A stretch of DNA of 64,000 nucleotides from CAYPNF01 sp964411985. Its GTDB lineage: Bacteria > Verrucomicrobiota > Verrucomicrobiia > Limisphaerales > J093. The stretch is taken from the NCBI GenBank assembly GCA_964411985.1, contig CAYPNF010000044.1:5542-69541 (forward strand), read 5' to 3'. The position numbers were made by a program, and so were the translations under genes. Below are positions 16,899-26,919 of this stretch, piece after piece (the stretch's first letter is position 1; the number at the start of each line of letters is the position of its first letter). Under the pieces are notes generated by a model. That model was not told the DNA's origin, made no database searches, and saw nothing but the letters and a program-made list of their open reading frames with translations.

Positions 16899-19800
16899 TC
16901 ACCGTGACAGTTCTTCGCGGGGCAAGCGATCCAGCACCTTACGAACAACAACCGCCAGATCAGATCGGAGGACCGGCTTGAGCAGAAAGGCCTGTATGCC
17001 TCGATCGCGTGCAACCTCGTCGGAGACCTTGTCGTTGAATCCACTGCACAAGATCACCGGTAAAGAAGGTCGAACTTTCAGCATCTCCTGCGCCAGCTCA
17101 AGACCAGGAATCCGAGGCATTGTCTGGTCGGTGATCACCAAATCGTAGTTCTGCGGTGCAGCTTTGAAGACGCTTAACGCCTGCATGCTGTTCTGGTGCG
17201 CCTCGACTTTGTAGCCCAAGGAACTCAAGACTCGCGCCAACATCCTCAGGAGAGCAGGCTCGTCGTCGATGAGGAGAACACGCTCCGTCCCGGTTGGAAG
17301 CGGACCCACAACTGAAGATGCAGTGTTGGGCTCCTGGCTCACTGCAGGAAGCAGGACGTGGAAGGAAGCGCCTTTCCCGAGTTCGCTGTAGACATGAATC
17401 GCGCCAGCGTGGCTCTTGACGATCCCTTCCACTACAGCGAGCCCCATACCCGTACCTTTGCCTACCTCTTTGGTAGTGAAGAAGGGGTCAAAGATGCGGC
17501 CCAGGATCGCAGAGTCAATCCCGGGACCTTTGTCCGTGACCACAAGACGGACGTGCTTGCCCGGCTGTAGAGGTTCATACCGACGGGCATCTTCTTCATC
17601 CAGTTCGACCGCGCAAAGTTCCATGGTTAGCAACCCACCGCGATCCTCCATTGCCTGCACGGCATTGACGCCTAAGTTCATGATCACTTGGTGCAACTGG
17701 GTAGGGTCTGCCATCACCGGCGGAAGGTCCGGTTCCACAAGGACTTGAATGTCAATAGTGGACGGCGTGGAGGCTCGTAGAAGTTGGTACGTATCGCGTA
17801 CCAAATCGCCCACCTGTGTGGGCTTGAATTCCTGGAGTCGCGTGCGACTGAAGGCGAGGATCTGCTTAACCAAGTCCCTTCCCCGAAGCCCGGCTTTCTT
17901 GATCTCTTGTAGGTTGTCCTGGATTGGGGAGTCTGGGGGGGAATCGTCAATACTTAACTCGGTAAACCCGAGGATCGCACCCAATATATTATTGAAGTCA
18001 TGAGCGATACCTCCGGACAGCGTTCCGATCGCTTCCAACTTCTGGGACTGCCGCAAATGACGTTCCACTTCCAGGTCACGAGTTACGTCCCGTGCGATCA
18101 GTGCCAAGGCGGTGACTCTTGTCTGCGGGTCCCGAATGGGCGACACCGTCACGTGGAGTTCCAGACGCTTTCCACCCTGTTGCCGCCCGCTGATCAGTCC
18201 TTTATAGACCTCACCACCGACCGCAATCCTCAATGCGTCTTCAAAGTCGAGCCTACCCTGAAAGATCTCCGCCAGTCTTCGGCGGTACACTGCGTCGCGA
18301 GGTTGGCCAAGTACCACCTCCGCGGCTGGGTTGACGTACCGCACCGTGAAATCGGTCTCAAGGATGATCACAATTTCCACGGTTTGCTCCATGGCATGGA
18401 GTAGACTCAGCCGCGCTTCCTGTTCACGTAGCTTCTCCGCAATTTCCCGGGTTAACGCTTGTGAGCGTTCGGTTACCCGTTCCTCCAGCAGGACATTCGC
18501 TTCTTCAATGGCTGTGAAATTCGCCCGCAGTTGCTTCGCCATTCCACGAAAGTTGTCCACCAGAACAGCCATTTCCTCGATCAGGGTCTTTGGCCACTGA
18601 ATCTCCCCATGGGACTTGAGGATCTCTGGGACACTAGTTGTAAGCCTGCCCAAGCTCGCCAGGGGCGCCACCATGGATCTACTGAGCGCGTAGGCGATCG
18701 CCGCCGCCAACAGAATGACCAGTGCCAGCAGATTCATGGCAGAGGCCGCGTAGCGCCGCAAGTACTGCACCTCCCCAACCATGGAAACTTCGGCCACCAG
18801 CTTGAATGGAATATCCTCACTCAAGGTTCGCTCATAGCGGAAGTAGGAACGCCGCCAACGTTCGAAGAAAGGGGTGTTGGGCTGGGGGTCGGCAATCTGT
18901 TGCGATACTTCGTCATCGAACCTGATAACCCTGTACCTGCCTTCCCGTTGGTACGTTGTCATGAGGGGCAACGCCTTCGAGGTGGAAGCCACAATTTGCC
19001 CGCTTCGATCCAGAACGCAAACCTGGTTCGACGAAGTCACGGCCACCCGGGTCAAAAGCCCGGACAACTCCTCCACATTCACGACCCCGATGGAGAACGC
19101 CCTCATGTGTCCTCCCTCCAAGATAGGCACGGTCAGCGCAAAGACGTTGGAAGCTGTCCCGAAAAGAGGACTATAGAGGTCAGAAACGACGGACTTACTG
19201 GTTTTTAGCATTTCCTGGTAGTATGCCCTGCTGGAGAAATCAACGCCTACCGTGACCGTACCTCTCTCGTCTACTTCAGGGGAAAAGGCAACGGTAACCG
19301 CCCGCTCGTTCATGATTCCCAATCGTAGCAGACCGGGGTTTAGGGAGCGGATCACATCGAGATGCGGCTGGATACGGCTAGCTTGATCGGTCGGATACTG
19401 GGCTGCCAGCCGAGCCACACCCTCGACGGTTTGCTGGTGCTCCTCGACCCACTTGGATACCAGCAGACGAGCGGAACTGCCAAGACTTCGAAGCTGTGCT
19501 ACGGTATCGCGCTCGTATTGAGCCACTTCATATCGCATCGCAAAACTCAAGGAAATGAGGCCAGGAATCAGGACAAAGCCGATGATCAAATTGAAAAGCA
19601 GGACCCGGAACGGGACCTGGCTGGGGGACTGATCCCTGCTTCGCCAGTAGGTCCAAGCCAGCAGAGAGGTACTGGCAAGCAAAGCGTTGAGGATCGCGTT
19701 GATCATCTGCTTGGCGATGACCAATTCCGTCGTCAGGAGGTCTACCCCCATGACTTGGTGGTAGAAGACGAAGGCCAACACCCACCCAATCGCCCCGTAG

Positions 19801-20117
19801 TAAATCAGCACCAGCCACACGACGCTGGTGGGGCGCCGGTGCCACCAATAGCCGACGAAAGCCGCCTCCAAGACGAAAATGACAGCACCGTAAGGATGGT
19901 TCCAATGGTAGTACGTGGGAATGTAGGCGAGCAAGGCAGCCACCAATCCAGGCCCCAATCCAAATCGGCATACCCCGAACAAAACTGCTGCCGATCCCAG
20001 AAGAAAATCAACGTTATGATAGAGGGGAATCTTGAAACAGTTGATCACCAAACCGGCCAATCCAACGAGAAGCCCCTGCCGCAACTGCTGGAGTGCCACT
20101 TGGACTGAGCTTCGCAT
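16899..20117 (-). CDS. Membrane hybrid histidine kinase (multi-TM, Cache-like, PAS, HisKA, HATPase, receiver)
   Basis: From ATG 20117 (AGGA 4 bp upstream) the protein has 1072 residues. The first ~220 residues hold several membrane helices resembling a MASE-type sensor. A periplasmic dCache-like region (GVDFSSRAYYQEML, ALTVPILEG) and another membrane helix near 465 follow. After a linker come a PAS domain (about 572-700), HisKA with IAHDFNNILG (His near 706), an ATPase domain with NLGVNAVQAM, DKGPGID and GTGMGLAVV, and a C-terminal receiver with VITDQTMPRIPG (Asp near 995). The kinase type (NtrB-like H box, attached receiver) suggests autophosphorylation followed by transfer to the attached receiver. 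The ligand is unknown. Confidence 0.9.
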   Translation of the reverse strand: MRSSVQVALQQLRQGLLVGLAGLVINCFKIPLYHNVDFLLGSAAVLFGVCRFGLGPGLVAALLAYIPTYYHWNHPYGAVIFVLEAAFVGYWWHRRPTSVVWLVLIYYGAIGWVLAFVFYHQVMGVDLLTTELVIAKQMINAILNALLASTSLLAWTYWRSRDQSPSQVPFRVLLFNLIIGFVLIPGLISLSFAMRYEVAQYERDTVAQLRSLGSSARLLVSKWVEEHQQTVEGVARLAAQYPTDQASRIQPHLDVIRSLNPGLLRLGIMNERAVTVAFSPEVDERGTVTVGVDFSSRAYYQEMLKTSKSVVSDLYSPLFGTASNVFALTVPILEGGHMRAFSIGVVNVEELSGLLTRVAVTSSNQVCVLDRSGQIVASTSKALPLMTTYQREGRYRVIRFDDEVSQQIADPQPNTPFFERWRRSYFRYERTLSEDIPFKLVAEVSMVGEVQYLRRYAASAMNLLALVILLAAAIAYALSRSMVAPLASLGRLTTSVPEILKSHGEIQWPKTLIEEMAVLVDNFRGMAKQLRANFTAIEEANVLLEERVTERSQALTREIAEKLREQEARLSLLHAMEQTVEIVIILETDFTVRYVNPAAEVVLGQPRDAVYRRRLAEIFQGRLDFEDALRIAVGGEVYKGLISGRQQGGKRLELHVTVSPIRDPQTRVTALALIARDVTRDLEVERHLRQSQKLEAIGTLSGGIAHDFNNILGAILGFTELSIDDSPPDSPIQDNLQEIKKAGLRGRDLVKQILAFSRTRLQEFKPTQVGDLVRDTYQLLRASTPSTIDIQVLVEPDLPPVMADPTQLHQVIMNLGVNAVQAMEDRGGLLTMELCAVELDEEDARRYEPLQPGKHVRLVVTDKGPGIDSAILGRIFDPFFTTKEVGKGTGMGLAVVEGIVKSHAGAIHVYSELGKGASFHVLLPAVSQEPNTASSVVGPLPTGTERVLLIDDEPALLRMLARVLSSLGYKVEAHQNSMQALSVFKAAPQNYDLVITDQTMPRIPGLELAQEMLKVRPSLPVILCSGFNDKVSDEVARDRGIQAFLLKPVLRSDLAVVVRKVLDRLPREELSR

Positions 20118-20555
20118 TCGTTCCTGCTCATACCATCCCCTACGCTCTTTGGGAAGCCCGAAAGGGCCCCCCTGGAATGTGATCCTGCCTGGGCAAGAAA
20201 GAAGGCCGTTGCCATCTCTGGAGTCGTAGCCCGAACCGTAAAACGCTGGTGCGCCTCCACGTGGTCTTTCCACACGCCGTCGCTACATAACATGGCAAGT
20301 GGGAAAAAGGGGGACTATCCAGGGTAAACCGTGAAGAAAACCGAAGCAGGCAGGAAGTGAATGATCTTCACCGATCCCCCTTCCGTCTTCTTCCGGCGGC
20401 TTCATGGAGGAGCACTCCAGACAGGCCAAACAGGCCTACATCGTGTGCCGTTGCATGCGCCCGATGCAACTGCATGAGAAGGTCACGGCGCTGCCGTGGT
20501 TCTGCCTATGACGCTCCGCGGATTCCGCTCCAAACCAGTTCCTTTCTGACATCGT
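20118..20555. other. 438-bp intergenic region with two small hairpins
   Basis: I see no convincing gene. Two small perfect inverted repeats, AGGCC/GGCCT at 20423-20437 and GTTGCAT/ATGCAAC at 20450-20470, lie just after the end of the DUF2330 gene on the minus strand and may end that transcript. The rest would contain the promoter of the hybrid kinase, which I cannot pinpoint. Confidence 0.4.
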
Positions 20556-22751
20556 CTATCCCCCTGGTTCCTTCTTGGGCACGAACGTCGCTTTGTTGGC
20601 CAACCACCAGCGCTCCCATTCTGCAGGGTCGGTGATGGAAAGACTCTTGCCAGTTACATGCCGCAGAAGCTCGAACGCGCAACGGCCCACGATGGCGTTG
20701 GGGTCCTTTGTCAGGGATACAGCGATCTCCACCGCCGTAGCGTCTCCGTTCGCTCCGAGCAAGGAGAGCCCGATCAGGCGAAGCCTGGCGAGTTGGTTCG
20801 TAGCCAAGCGGGCCGCTTCTTCAGATGGCAGGGTCTGCTCACCAGGAGGTTTGGGAGACAGATAATACAACGCCCGATAGGCGATCTCGAACCTCGGCAC
20901 ACTTAATAGACCCACGAACTCTTCACGCGGGATCAAAGCGGCGTTCGTTTCCGAAAGGGCGGAGAGCGCAAGGGCTTTGTCGGCCAGATCGAGAGCCTTG
21001 AAACGTTCCACGAATTCCTCCCTTGCTACCGAAGGGGGAGTCTTTTCTGGAAGCGCAGCCAGCGCGATGGATCGCTTGACCGGATCCGTAACTCCGAACA
21101 GCTCCAGGTGGGGGCTGGTATGTGCACCTGAGTCAAACTTGCGGAGCAGCGCGGCGGCATTTCCCCGGATTTCAGGGTAATCATCCTGCAAAAGAGGGAC
21201 CAGGGCGTCACCAAACTGGGCGTCCCAACGAGCTCCGAGTTGCTTGAGGGCTTCGTACCTGATTCCGGGCGATGGATCGCGCAAGAACTCCAGAATGGTC
21301 TCCACGTATCGCGAGTCTTTGGGCCAAAACATGGCTTTCAAAGCATTGACCCGTTCCAGAGAGTTCGTACTGTTCCTGGCTAGCTCGAGGGCGGAGTTTG
21401 ACGCAGGACGGAGTCCCGTGAGCAGCCCCACTGCACCTCGCGGTTCACGCAAGAGCCGCGCCAAAATGGGGATGGCTGGCTCAAAGTACAAATCGCGCAT
21501 CTCCTCTGGCTGGAACGTGCGACCCTGTTTGGTCACGTACCAGGAAGCATTTGTGAGACGTGCGAACTGCCGCATGCATTGGGGCATTTCCTGGCTGGAA
21601 ATTGGACGGCAATGCAGCAATTGGAACCAGGCATAGTTGAAGTTATCGTCCAACAGCCCAGTCCCAAGAGTATCACGCGCGCGAAACGGCCACTCCTCTT
21701 CACACATTGCTACAACCTCCTTGGTCGTCCACGCCCGCTTTCCGTTCCCGGTCTTCAACACCCCAGGGGCGAACCTTTCCAGTGTTCGGCCCCATGCCCA
21801 AGCCTCGCGGTTCGCCCAAGCAGCCTTAGCCCTCTCGTTCGCATTGGACAGACCGTGTTCCCAATCCCTGATCTTCTGGTGGTATCGGTCGAGGGCTTCT
21901 TGATAGAGGCTGTTTTCCAGGAGTGGGCTGGTGGAAAGCACGTAAAGCGACACTTCGGAGGGCTTACCGCCCACTGCAGAGATAGTCAGCGGAAAAACAC
22001 ACTTCGCCGTGTCAAAACCTATCAGCAGGGGATGCAGTTCCCCTTCCGCAAGCTGCTGGGAGATCTGCCGCAAAGCCTGGCGTGATGGCGGGCCTTGCGC
22101 TTCTCTTGAAGCCGACACTCTTTCAAAAGTGTCCCCCTTGTTCAGCTGAATCTTCACCGCCACGAAATACCACCCTTTACGGATGTACTCTTCAACAACT
22201 CCCGATTGATCCTGGGGAATCGAATAGTCATGTGACTGGAGCCATGCTGCCAGACTCCCAGACTCCTTGGCGGAGAGAACAGCCACCTGGTACGCACCTA
22301 CGGTCTTCACCTCTAATGCTTTTACCGATTCTGCATCACCGGCAGTGACTCCGCCTCTCATCATCATTCTGAAATCGGAGTGGACATCCCTTTGAGTGAT
22401 TCGGCTCAGCTCATAAAAGGGTTCCATGGAACCCTTCTCTACCTCCGGAAGCGAAGGCACGGGAATCAGCCAACCGAACTCCTCCAACGGCCCTTCGTAC
22501 TTCACCTGCAAGAGTAGTTCCTCCCGCCCGCCATCAAACACGATGATCGCCTTCTGCGTCGGCTCCTTGATGTCAATATCCTTGTTCCACCGAAACACAA
22601 AGCACCCATCGGCCTGGGCAGTGCCCGTGGAGATCAACACCAAACCCATCCAGGCCAGGAGCCAGAGGCAGAGTCCGCGCCCAAGCACGACGATCTTCCT
22701 CAGCGTCACATTCCCGCAACCCTTCGCCTCAATCCAAAGTTCACTTCGCAT
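20556..22751 (-). CDS. Secreted DUF2330 protein with HEAT-like C-terminal half
   Basis: The 731-residue product has a hydrophobic leader (LCLWLLAWMGLVLISTGTAQA) and then the DUF2330 opening: DGCFVFRWNKDIDIKEPTQKAIIVFDG, LLLQVKYEGPLEEFGWLIPVPSLP. The second half contains helical repeats with RYVETILEFLRDPSPGIRYEALKQLG and VPLLQDDYPEIRGNAAALLRKF, that is HEAT-type units. DUF2330 has no assigned function; it is usually exported. Its ATG overlaps the stop of the upstream gene by 11 bp (ATGCGAAGTGA), so it is the third member of a coupled operon with the two paralogues upstream. Confidence 0.82.
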   Translation of the reverse strand: MRSELWIEAKGCGNVTLRKIVVLGRGLCLWLLAWMGLVLISTGTAQADGCFVFRWNKDIDIKEPTQKAIIVFDGGREELLLQVKYEGPLEEFGWLIPVPSLPEVEKGSMEPFYELSRITQRDVHSDFRMMMRGGVTAGDAESVKALEVKTVGAYQVAVLSAKESGSLAAWLQSHDYSIPQDQSGVVEEYIRKGWYFVAVKIQLNKGDTFERVSASREAQGPPSRQALRQISQQLAEGELHPLLIGFDTAKCVFPLTISAVGGKPSEVSLYVLSTSPLLENSLYQEALDRYHQKIRDWEHGLSNANERAKAAWANREAWAWGRTLERFAPGVLKTGNGKRAWTTKEVVAMCEEEWPFRARDTLGTGLLDDNFNYAWFQLLHCRPISSQEMPQCMRQFARLTNASWYVTKQGRTFQPEEMRDLYFEPAIPILARLLREPRGAVGLLTGLRPASNSALELARNSTNSLERVNALKAMFWPKDSRYVETILEFLRDPSPGIRYEALKQLGARWDAQFGDALVPLLQDDYPEIRGNAAALLRKFDSGAHTSPHLELFGVTDPVKRSIALAALPEKTPPSVAREEFVERFKALDLADKALALSALSETNAALIPREEFVGLLSVPRFEIAYRALYYLSPKPPGEQTLPSEEAARLATNQLARLRLIGLSLLGANGDATAVEIAVSLTKDPNAIVGRCAFELLRHVTGKSLSITDPAEWERWWLANKATFVPKKEPGG

Positions 22752-24054
22752 TGAGAGTCTCTCCTTTCTGCTTGGCTTTGTCCTCGGTTGGTTCCGGCTT
22801 CAGATCAGAAGCGATCGGGCCCAAGTCTGGCTCGGGCTTAGGATCCAGACGGCTTACCTCCAAGATGAGGCATTTGAGTTCCCCAGTCACACTATCCGCC
22901 TCCACCCTAGCCCAAAAGGGCCGGAAGAGGCCCTGCAACTCCTCGTTGACTTGCTCTTCGGTCCGAGGTGGCCCGTAATCCCAGACAACGCGACGGTGGG
23001 CTGGCTGTCCTCTAATCCGCTTATCGCTCATCCGAAGTACCCAGTTAGGCCCCAAACCAAACCGTACCTTATCTAACTTCAGTTGGTCCACCAAGAGCCG
23101 CCCTATCCTCGAGGTGAGTTCCTCGTCGGTGTAGACCCATTGGGTCACGAAATCATCCCTATCCAGTTTCGTTTCCAGGAGGTATCGTTCGCTGGTATAG
23201 GCATCGGGCGCGTCGTAGCGGAAGATTTGCCCCCGTTGATAACAAATCAATTCCCCCTTTCTGGTCACCATCACACTGTTCAAGGAACCGTGGAACCGAA
23301 AACACTTAGTCCGTTCCAGATTCAATTCCTGCTCCACGCCGCCTGCCGGCTTAGGCTGGCCAATCCGCTCCAAAAACTCCACCACCTGCGGCCAGATCAC
23401 CTGGAGCATCCGAGTTTGGTGTGCTGGTGGAAGTAACTCGGCCTCGGGGGGGAGGTTCTCTTTCTTACCCAGTGGACGCGGAGGTGCCCTCAGTTTAGCT
23501 ACTGCGGGCTCAGGGCGACGGAACGCACGGCCGACCAGGAAGAGGTCCTTAACAGCTCCTTTCTCAGAATCCACCTCAACATCCGCTGTGATGACACGTC
23601 CGTCATCAATAGTGTCCCTCCAATGAAAGTTGTATCGCGGGACCTTCTGTCCATCGAGCTCGGGTCCTTTCTCGACATTGGTAGGGGGCAATCCGCGAAG
23701 TACATTCGTGTATCCGAGGGCCTCCACCGCCTTGAGGGCGATCTCCAAGCATTCGGCCTCTCCCAGTTTGGGCGTGCCAAAGAACTTGGGAATATCACGT
23801 GGATCCTGGAGTTTGTAGTACGCTGAGGGGAGTTCGACCGCTGTCACGCCTCCATAGGCATACCACAGACTTGGTCCGCTACGAAGCCACACTTTCACAC
23901 TTAGGTGCTTTTCTATCTGGCTGCAGTGGAAACGAGTCACATCCGCTTGGGTAATCGGAATCGGGACGGGCAGCTTCAGCTTCGCTGCTGCGTCCGAGAA
24001 CTCCGGCAGGATCGCGGACAAGACCATGTTGGTCCAGAGAACGAGATTCGTCAC
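22741..24054 (-). CDS. Unknown protein with PepSY-like segments, first of a paralogous pair
   Basis: About 437 residues if started at GTG 24054, which aligns with the start of the neighbouring paralogue; ATG 24081 adds nine residues. Both proteins share TNMVLxxxLPEFSDAAAKLKLP near the N-terminus, PKFFGTPKLGEAECLEIALKAVEALGYTN, VPRYNFHWRDT and VEVDSEKGAVKDLFLVG. The last block, a strand pair ending in a dated D-x-G turn, recalls PepSY domains, which inhibit or chaperone secreted peptidases; this is only a pattern resemblance. No signal peptide is obvious. It lies 76 bp after the paralogue and overlaps the DUF2330 gene. Confidence 0.7.
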   Translation of the reverse strand: MTNLVLWTNMVLSAILPEFSDAAAKLKLPVPIPITQADVTRFHCSQIEKHLSVKVWLRSGPSLWYAYGGVTAVELPSAYYKLQDPRDIPKFFGTPKLGEAECLEIALKAVEALGYTNVLRGLPPTNVEKGPELDGQKVPRYNFHWRDTIDDGRVITADVEVDSEKGAVKDLFLVGRAFRRPEPAVAKLRAPPRPLGKKENLPPEAELLPPAHQTRMLQVIWPQVVEFLERIGQPKPAGGVEQELNLERTKCFRFHGSLNSVMVTRKGELICYQRGQIFRYDAPDAYTSERYLLETKLDRDDFVTQWVYTDEELTSRIGRLLVDQLKLDKVRFGLGPNWVLRMSDKRIRGQPAHRRVVWDYGPPRTEEQVNEELQGLFRPFWARVEADSVTGELKCLILEVSRLDPKPEPDLGPIASDLKPEPTEDKAKQKGETLNAK

Positions 24055-24129
24055 AGGATATCCATCCCTTCCTCCGCGCACTGATTGCCGAAATCAAAGT
24101 CGGTAGTCATCGTACGGGCTCTGAACTGC

Positions 24130-25395
24130 TCATCGGGTCTCCCCGTTCGGAGCCTCGGTGCCCAAGTCCGGCTCGGGTTTGGGGTCAAAGCGAGTTACGT
24201 CCAAGCCCAAGTACTTCACTTCGGCGGTCACCGCGTCCACCTCGACATCTACCCAGGGGGGCCGAAAGATCCCCATGGTCTCCAGGCGGACGTCCTGCTG
24301 GCTTCGAGGTGGACCCCAATCGAACCGAAAACGGCGTAGCGTTTTGCGGCCTGGAATTGTCCTTTTCTGAAACTGTTGAGGAGGCTGCCCGGCCAGTCCG
24401 AAACGCTCCACATCCAACTTCATCTTTTGAGTAAGCAAAGACCGCGTCCGGGACACCAGTTCGTCGTAGGCGTAGACCCAGTTGGTGACAAAGTCCTTTT
24501 CATCCAGATTCGTTTCCAGGACATACCGCCTTGTAGAATGCGAGTCCGGCGCATCATATCGAAAGACGTATCCCCGTTGATAGCAGATGAAATGCCCCGT
24601 TCGGGTTCTCATTTGGCAACAGAGATGGCCTTGGTGTCGAAAGCATTTCGTGCGCTCAAGATCCAGCTCAGCCTCCGGCTCTGCGGTCGGCTTTGGCTGG
24701 CCAATGCGCTCCAGAAATTCCACGACATCGGGCCAGAGGAGGTGCAAATAGCGCTTCTGTTGGGTTGGCGACAGAAACTCTGCGCCGACTGGCAGATCGT
24801 CAGTGGGGGGTTGCGGACGATTATGGGGCTCCCATTTTGCCAGTGCGACAGGCAGAGGACGTTCGAACGGTTCTCCCACCAAGTGGAGATATGGGATGGC
24901 ACCTTTCTCCGCGTCCACTTCCACTCGAGCAGTCAAATACGCGCCGTTTTCCTCTGCGTCCTTCCACTCAAACCGGTATCGTGGAACAACCTTACCATCA
25001 ACTTTTGGCCCCACCTCGACTTCGGGGGAAGGCATGTGATTCAGGATGTTGGTATACCCGAGCGCGTCTACCGCCTTCATGGCTAACTCAAGACACTCCT
25101 GCTGGCTTAGTTTTGGGGTGCCGTAGAATTTGGGGATGTCATCCGGGTTCTGAAGCAAGAAGTAGGAGGAGCGAAGCTGTATGTGATGCACCCCGCCAGA
25201 ATAGTAACTCAGAAGCGCCCCTGAGCGGAGGCGAAGATCGACTGTGAGCGCCCGGGGCAAGTCGCAACCAAACCACGCTATGTCCTTCTGTTGTATAGGG
25301 ACTGAGATTGGCAGCTTTAGTTTCGCTGCTGCGTCCGAGAATTCGGGCAGCAGCGCCATCAAAACCATGTTCGTGATTGCGACCAGGTTTGTCAT
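24130..25395 (-). CDS. Unknown protein, second of the paralogous pair, first gene of the operon
   Basis: From ATG 25395 the product has 421 residues and lines up over its whole length with the protein encoded at 22741-24054 (shared LPEFSDAAAKLKLP, FYGTPKLSQQECLELAMKAVDALGYTN, VEVDAEKGAIPYLHLVG, FLERIGQPKPTAEPEAELDLERTKCFR). I estimate about half the residues are the same. The frame is open up to 25719, but that extension has no counterpart in the paralogue and reads like non-coding sequence. A tandem duplication retained in one operon with DUF2330 suggests a hetero-oligomer or divergent specificity; function unknown. Confidence 0.72.
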   Translation of the reverse strand: MTNLVAITNMVLMALLPEFSDAAAKLKLPISVPIQQKDIAWFGCDLPRALTVDLRLRSGALLSYYSGGVHHIQLRSSYFLLQNPDDIPKFYGTPKLSQQECLELAMKAVDALGYTNILNHMPSPEVEVGPKVDGKVVPRYRFEWKDAEENGAYLTARVEVDAEKGAIPYLHLVGEPFERPLPVALAKWEPHNRPQPPTDDLPVGAEFLSPTQQKRYLHLLWPDVVEFLERIGQPKPTAEPEAELDLERTKCFRHQGHLCCQMRTRTGHFICYQRGYVFRYDAPDSHSTRRYVLETNLDEKDFVTNWVYAYDELVSRTRSLLTQKMKLDVERFGLAGQPPQQFQKRTIPGRKTLRRFRFDWGPPRSQQDVRLETMGIFRPPWVDVEVDAVTAEVKYLGLDVTRFDPKPEPDLGTEAPNGETR

Positions 25396-25749
25396 ATTGT
25401 CCCAGCCAGCCGTCCGTTGAGAACTCCGACCGACACGAGCAAAAGGGCGCGCACCTACCTCCGGGCGACCGAACTGAGCCAAACCATTCCCTACGCACAC
25501 GCCATCCCTGTCGTCCAAGTCTTCGTTCTCGTTGATTTCCAGCTTTCTACAGCATAGTAGATGCCAAAGCGCCCCACTTTCAAGGAGTTTCGTCAGCCAA
25601 TGAGGACGCGACAGGTGCCGATTCCAGCCCCCCTCCATCCCCATCCCAATGTAGCCAGTGGAGGCGGACCGCTGATGCCCGGAGCTCAGGGTTGATTGAC
25701 CAGTCCCCCCCCCGCGCATCGCGTCAGGCTGCAGTACTCCGCCCGCACG

Positions 25750-26919
25750 TTAACCAGGATTCTCGGTTTTCAGGAAGGCCCCCAACTCGAGTAACAAATC
25801 GGCCAGCGAGCAGACGCGCACCTTCTCATGCACCGGATAGTTCTCCTGGCCCGGATAAACGATCCACGCCCGTTCCAGTTTTAAGTCTTCCAATGCGATG
25901 TGCAGCGACTTGGTCATCGTCGGCGCATCGCCGCACTTGAACTCCACGCCATAGCGCTTGCCGCCCAACAGCATCATCAAGTCCAGTTCGGCCCCGGCGT
26001 GCGTGCCCCAGTAGAACGCCTCCTCGGCCCCGGCCACACTCAACACCTGTTCCAAGGCGAAGCCCTCCCACGAGGCGCCCAGCTTCGGATGTCCCAGCAG
26101 AGCGTCGTGGGTACCGATGCCCAGCAACCTGTGCAGCAGCCCGCTGTCTCTCACATACACCTTCGGGGACTTGTATTGCCGTTTGCCCAGGTTCTCGTAC
26201 CAGGGCGGCAGCTGCCGGAGCAGAAACGTACCCGTCAGCAGGTCGAGGTAATGCCGCACGGTGGTCTCCGAGACGCCGAACGAGCGCGCCAACTCTGCCC
26301 CATTCCAGATCTGCGCGTGGTAATGGGCCACCATCATCCAGAACCGCCGCAGCGCCTCCGCCGGGATGCGTACCCCCAACTGCGGAATATCCCTCGTCAG
26401 AAACGTGCGGATGAACCCTTGCCGCCAACGCTGTGAGGCTGGCTCGCTCGGTGCGAGAAACGAACGGGGCATCCCGCCACGCAGCCACAGCCTGCCCTGA
26501 GTTCCCGCTCCCACATCGCCTAGAGTGAATCCCCCCAGGTCCACGAACCCGACCCGACCCGCCAGCGACTCCGCCGCCCCTTTCACGAGTTCGGGCGTGG
26601 CGCTGCCAAGGATGAGAAACCGCGCCGGGACGCCCTCCCGGTCCGCCAGGGGACGCAACGTGGTAAACAAACCCGGCAACTGCTGGATTTCGTCAATGAC
26701 CACTAGCCCGTGCAGGGGCCGCAGGGTCATCTCCGGAGCATGCTCCAACTGGGCGCGGCTGGACGCTTCCTCCAAATCAAAATAACGGGCCTTGCGTTCG
26801 GATGCGATGTGTCGCGCCAAGGTCGTCTTTCCGCACTGGCGCGGCCCCAACAGGGCGCACACCGGATTCTCCGATAATGCGGTTTCGACGGCTTCCAAAG
26901 CAGCAGGACGACGAATCAC
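25750..26919 (-). CDS. AAA_14/DUF4143 ATP-binding protein
   Basis: The protein carries Walker A GPRQCGKTT about 30 residues after the likely start, Walker B LVVIDEIQQL, the sensor segment FLILGSATPEL and a C-terminal DUF4143 half with YENLGKRQYKSPKVYVRDSGLLHRLL and GVEFKCGD, the nuclease-like tail. The usual domain begins just before VIRRPAALEAVE, so GTG 26919 (AAGGAG two bases upstream) is my start; ATG 27069 is also in frame. These ATPases are widespread, often plasmid or island borne, and of unknown role. No partner gene is seen. Confidence 0.82.
   Translation of the reverse strand: MIRRPAALEAVETALSENPVCALLGPRQCGKTTLARHIASERKARYFDLEEASSRAQLEHAPEMTLRPLHGLVVIDEIQQLPGLFTTLRPLADREGVPARFLILGSATPELVKGAAESLAGRVGFVDLGGFTLGDVGAGTQGRLWLRGGMPRSFLAPSEPASQRWRQGFIRTFLTRDIPQLGVRIPAEALRRFWMMVAHYHAQIWNGAELARSFGVSETTVRHYLDLLTGTFLLRQLPPWYENLGKRQYKSPKVYVRDSGLLHRLLGIGTHDALLGHPKLGASWEGFALEQVLSVAGAEEAFYWGTHAGAELDLMMLLGGKRYGVEFKCGDAPTMTKSLHIALEDLKLERAWIVYPGQENYPVHEKVRVCSLADLLLELGAFLKTENPG

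Noticed and set aside
25750..26919. AAA_14/DUF4143 gene as a defence system component
   Set aside because: No partner effector or nuclease gene is adjacent; the family is widespread without known defence role.
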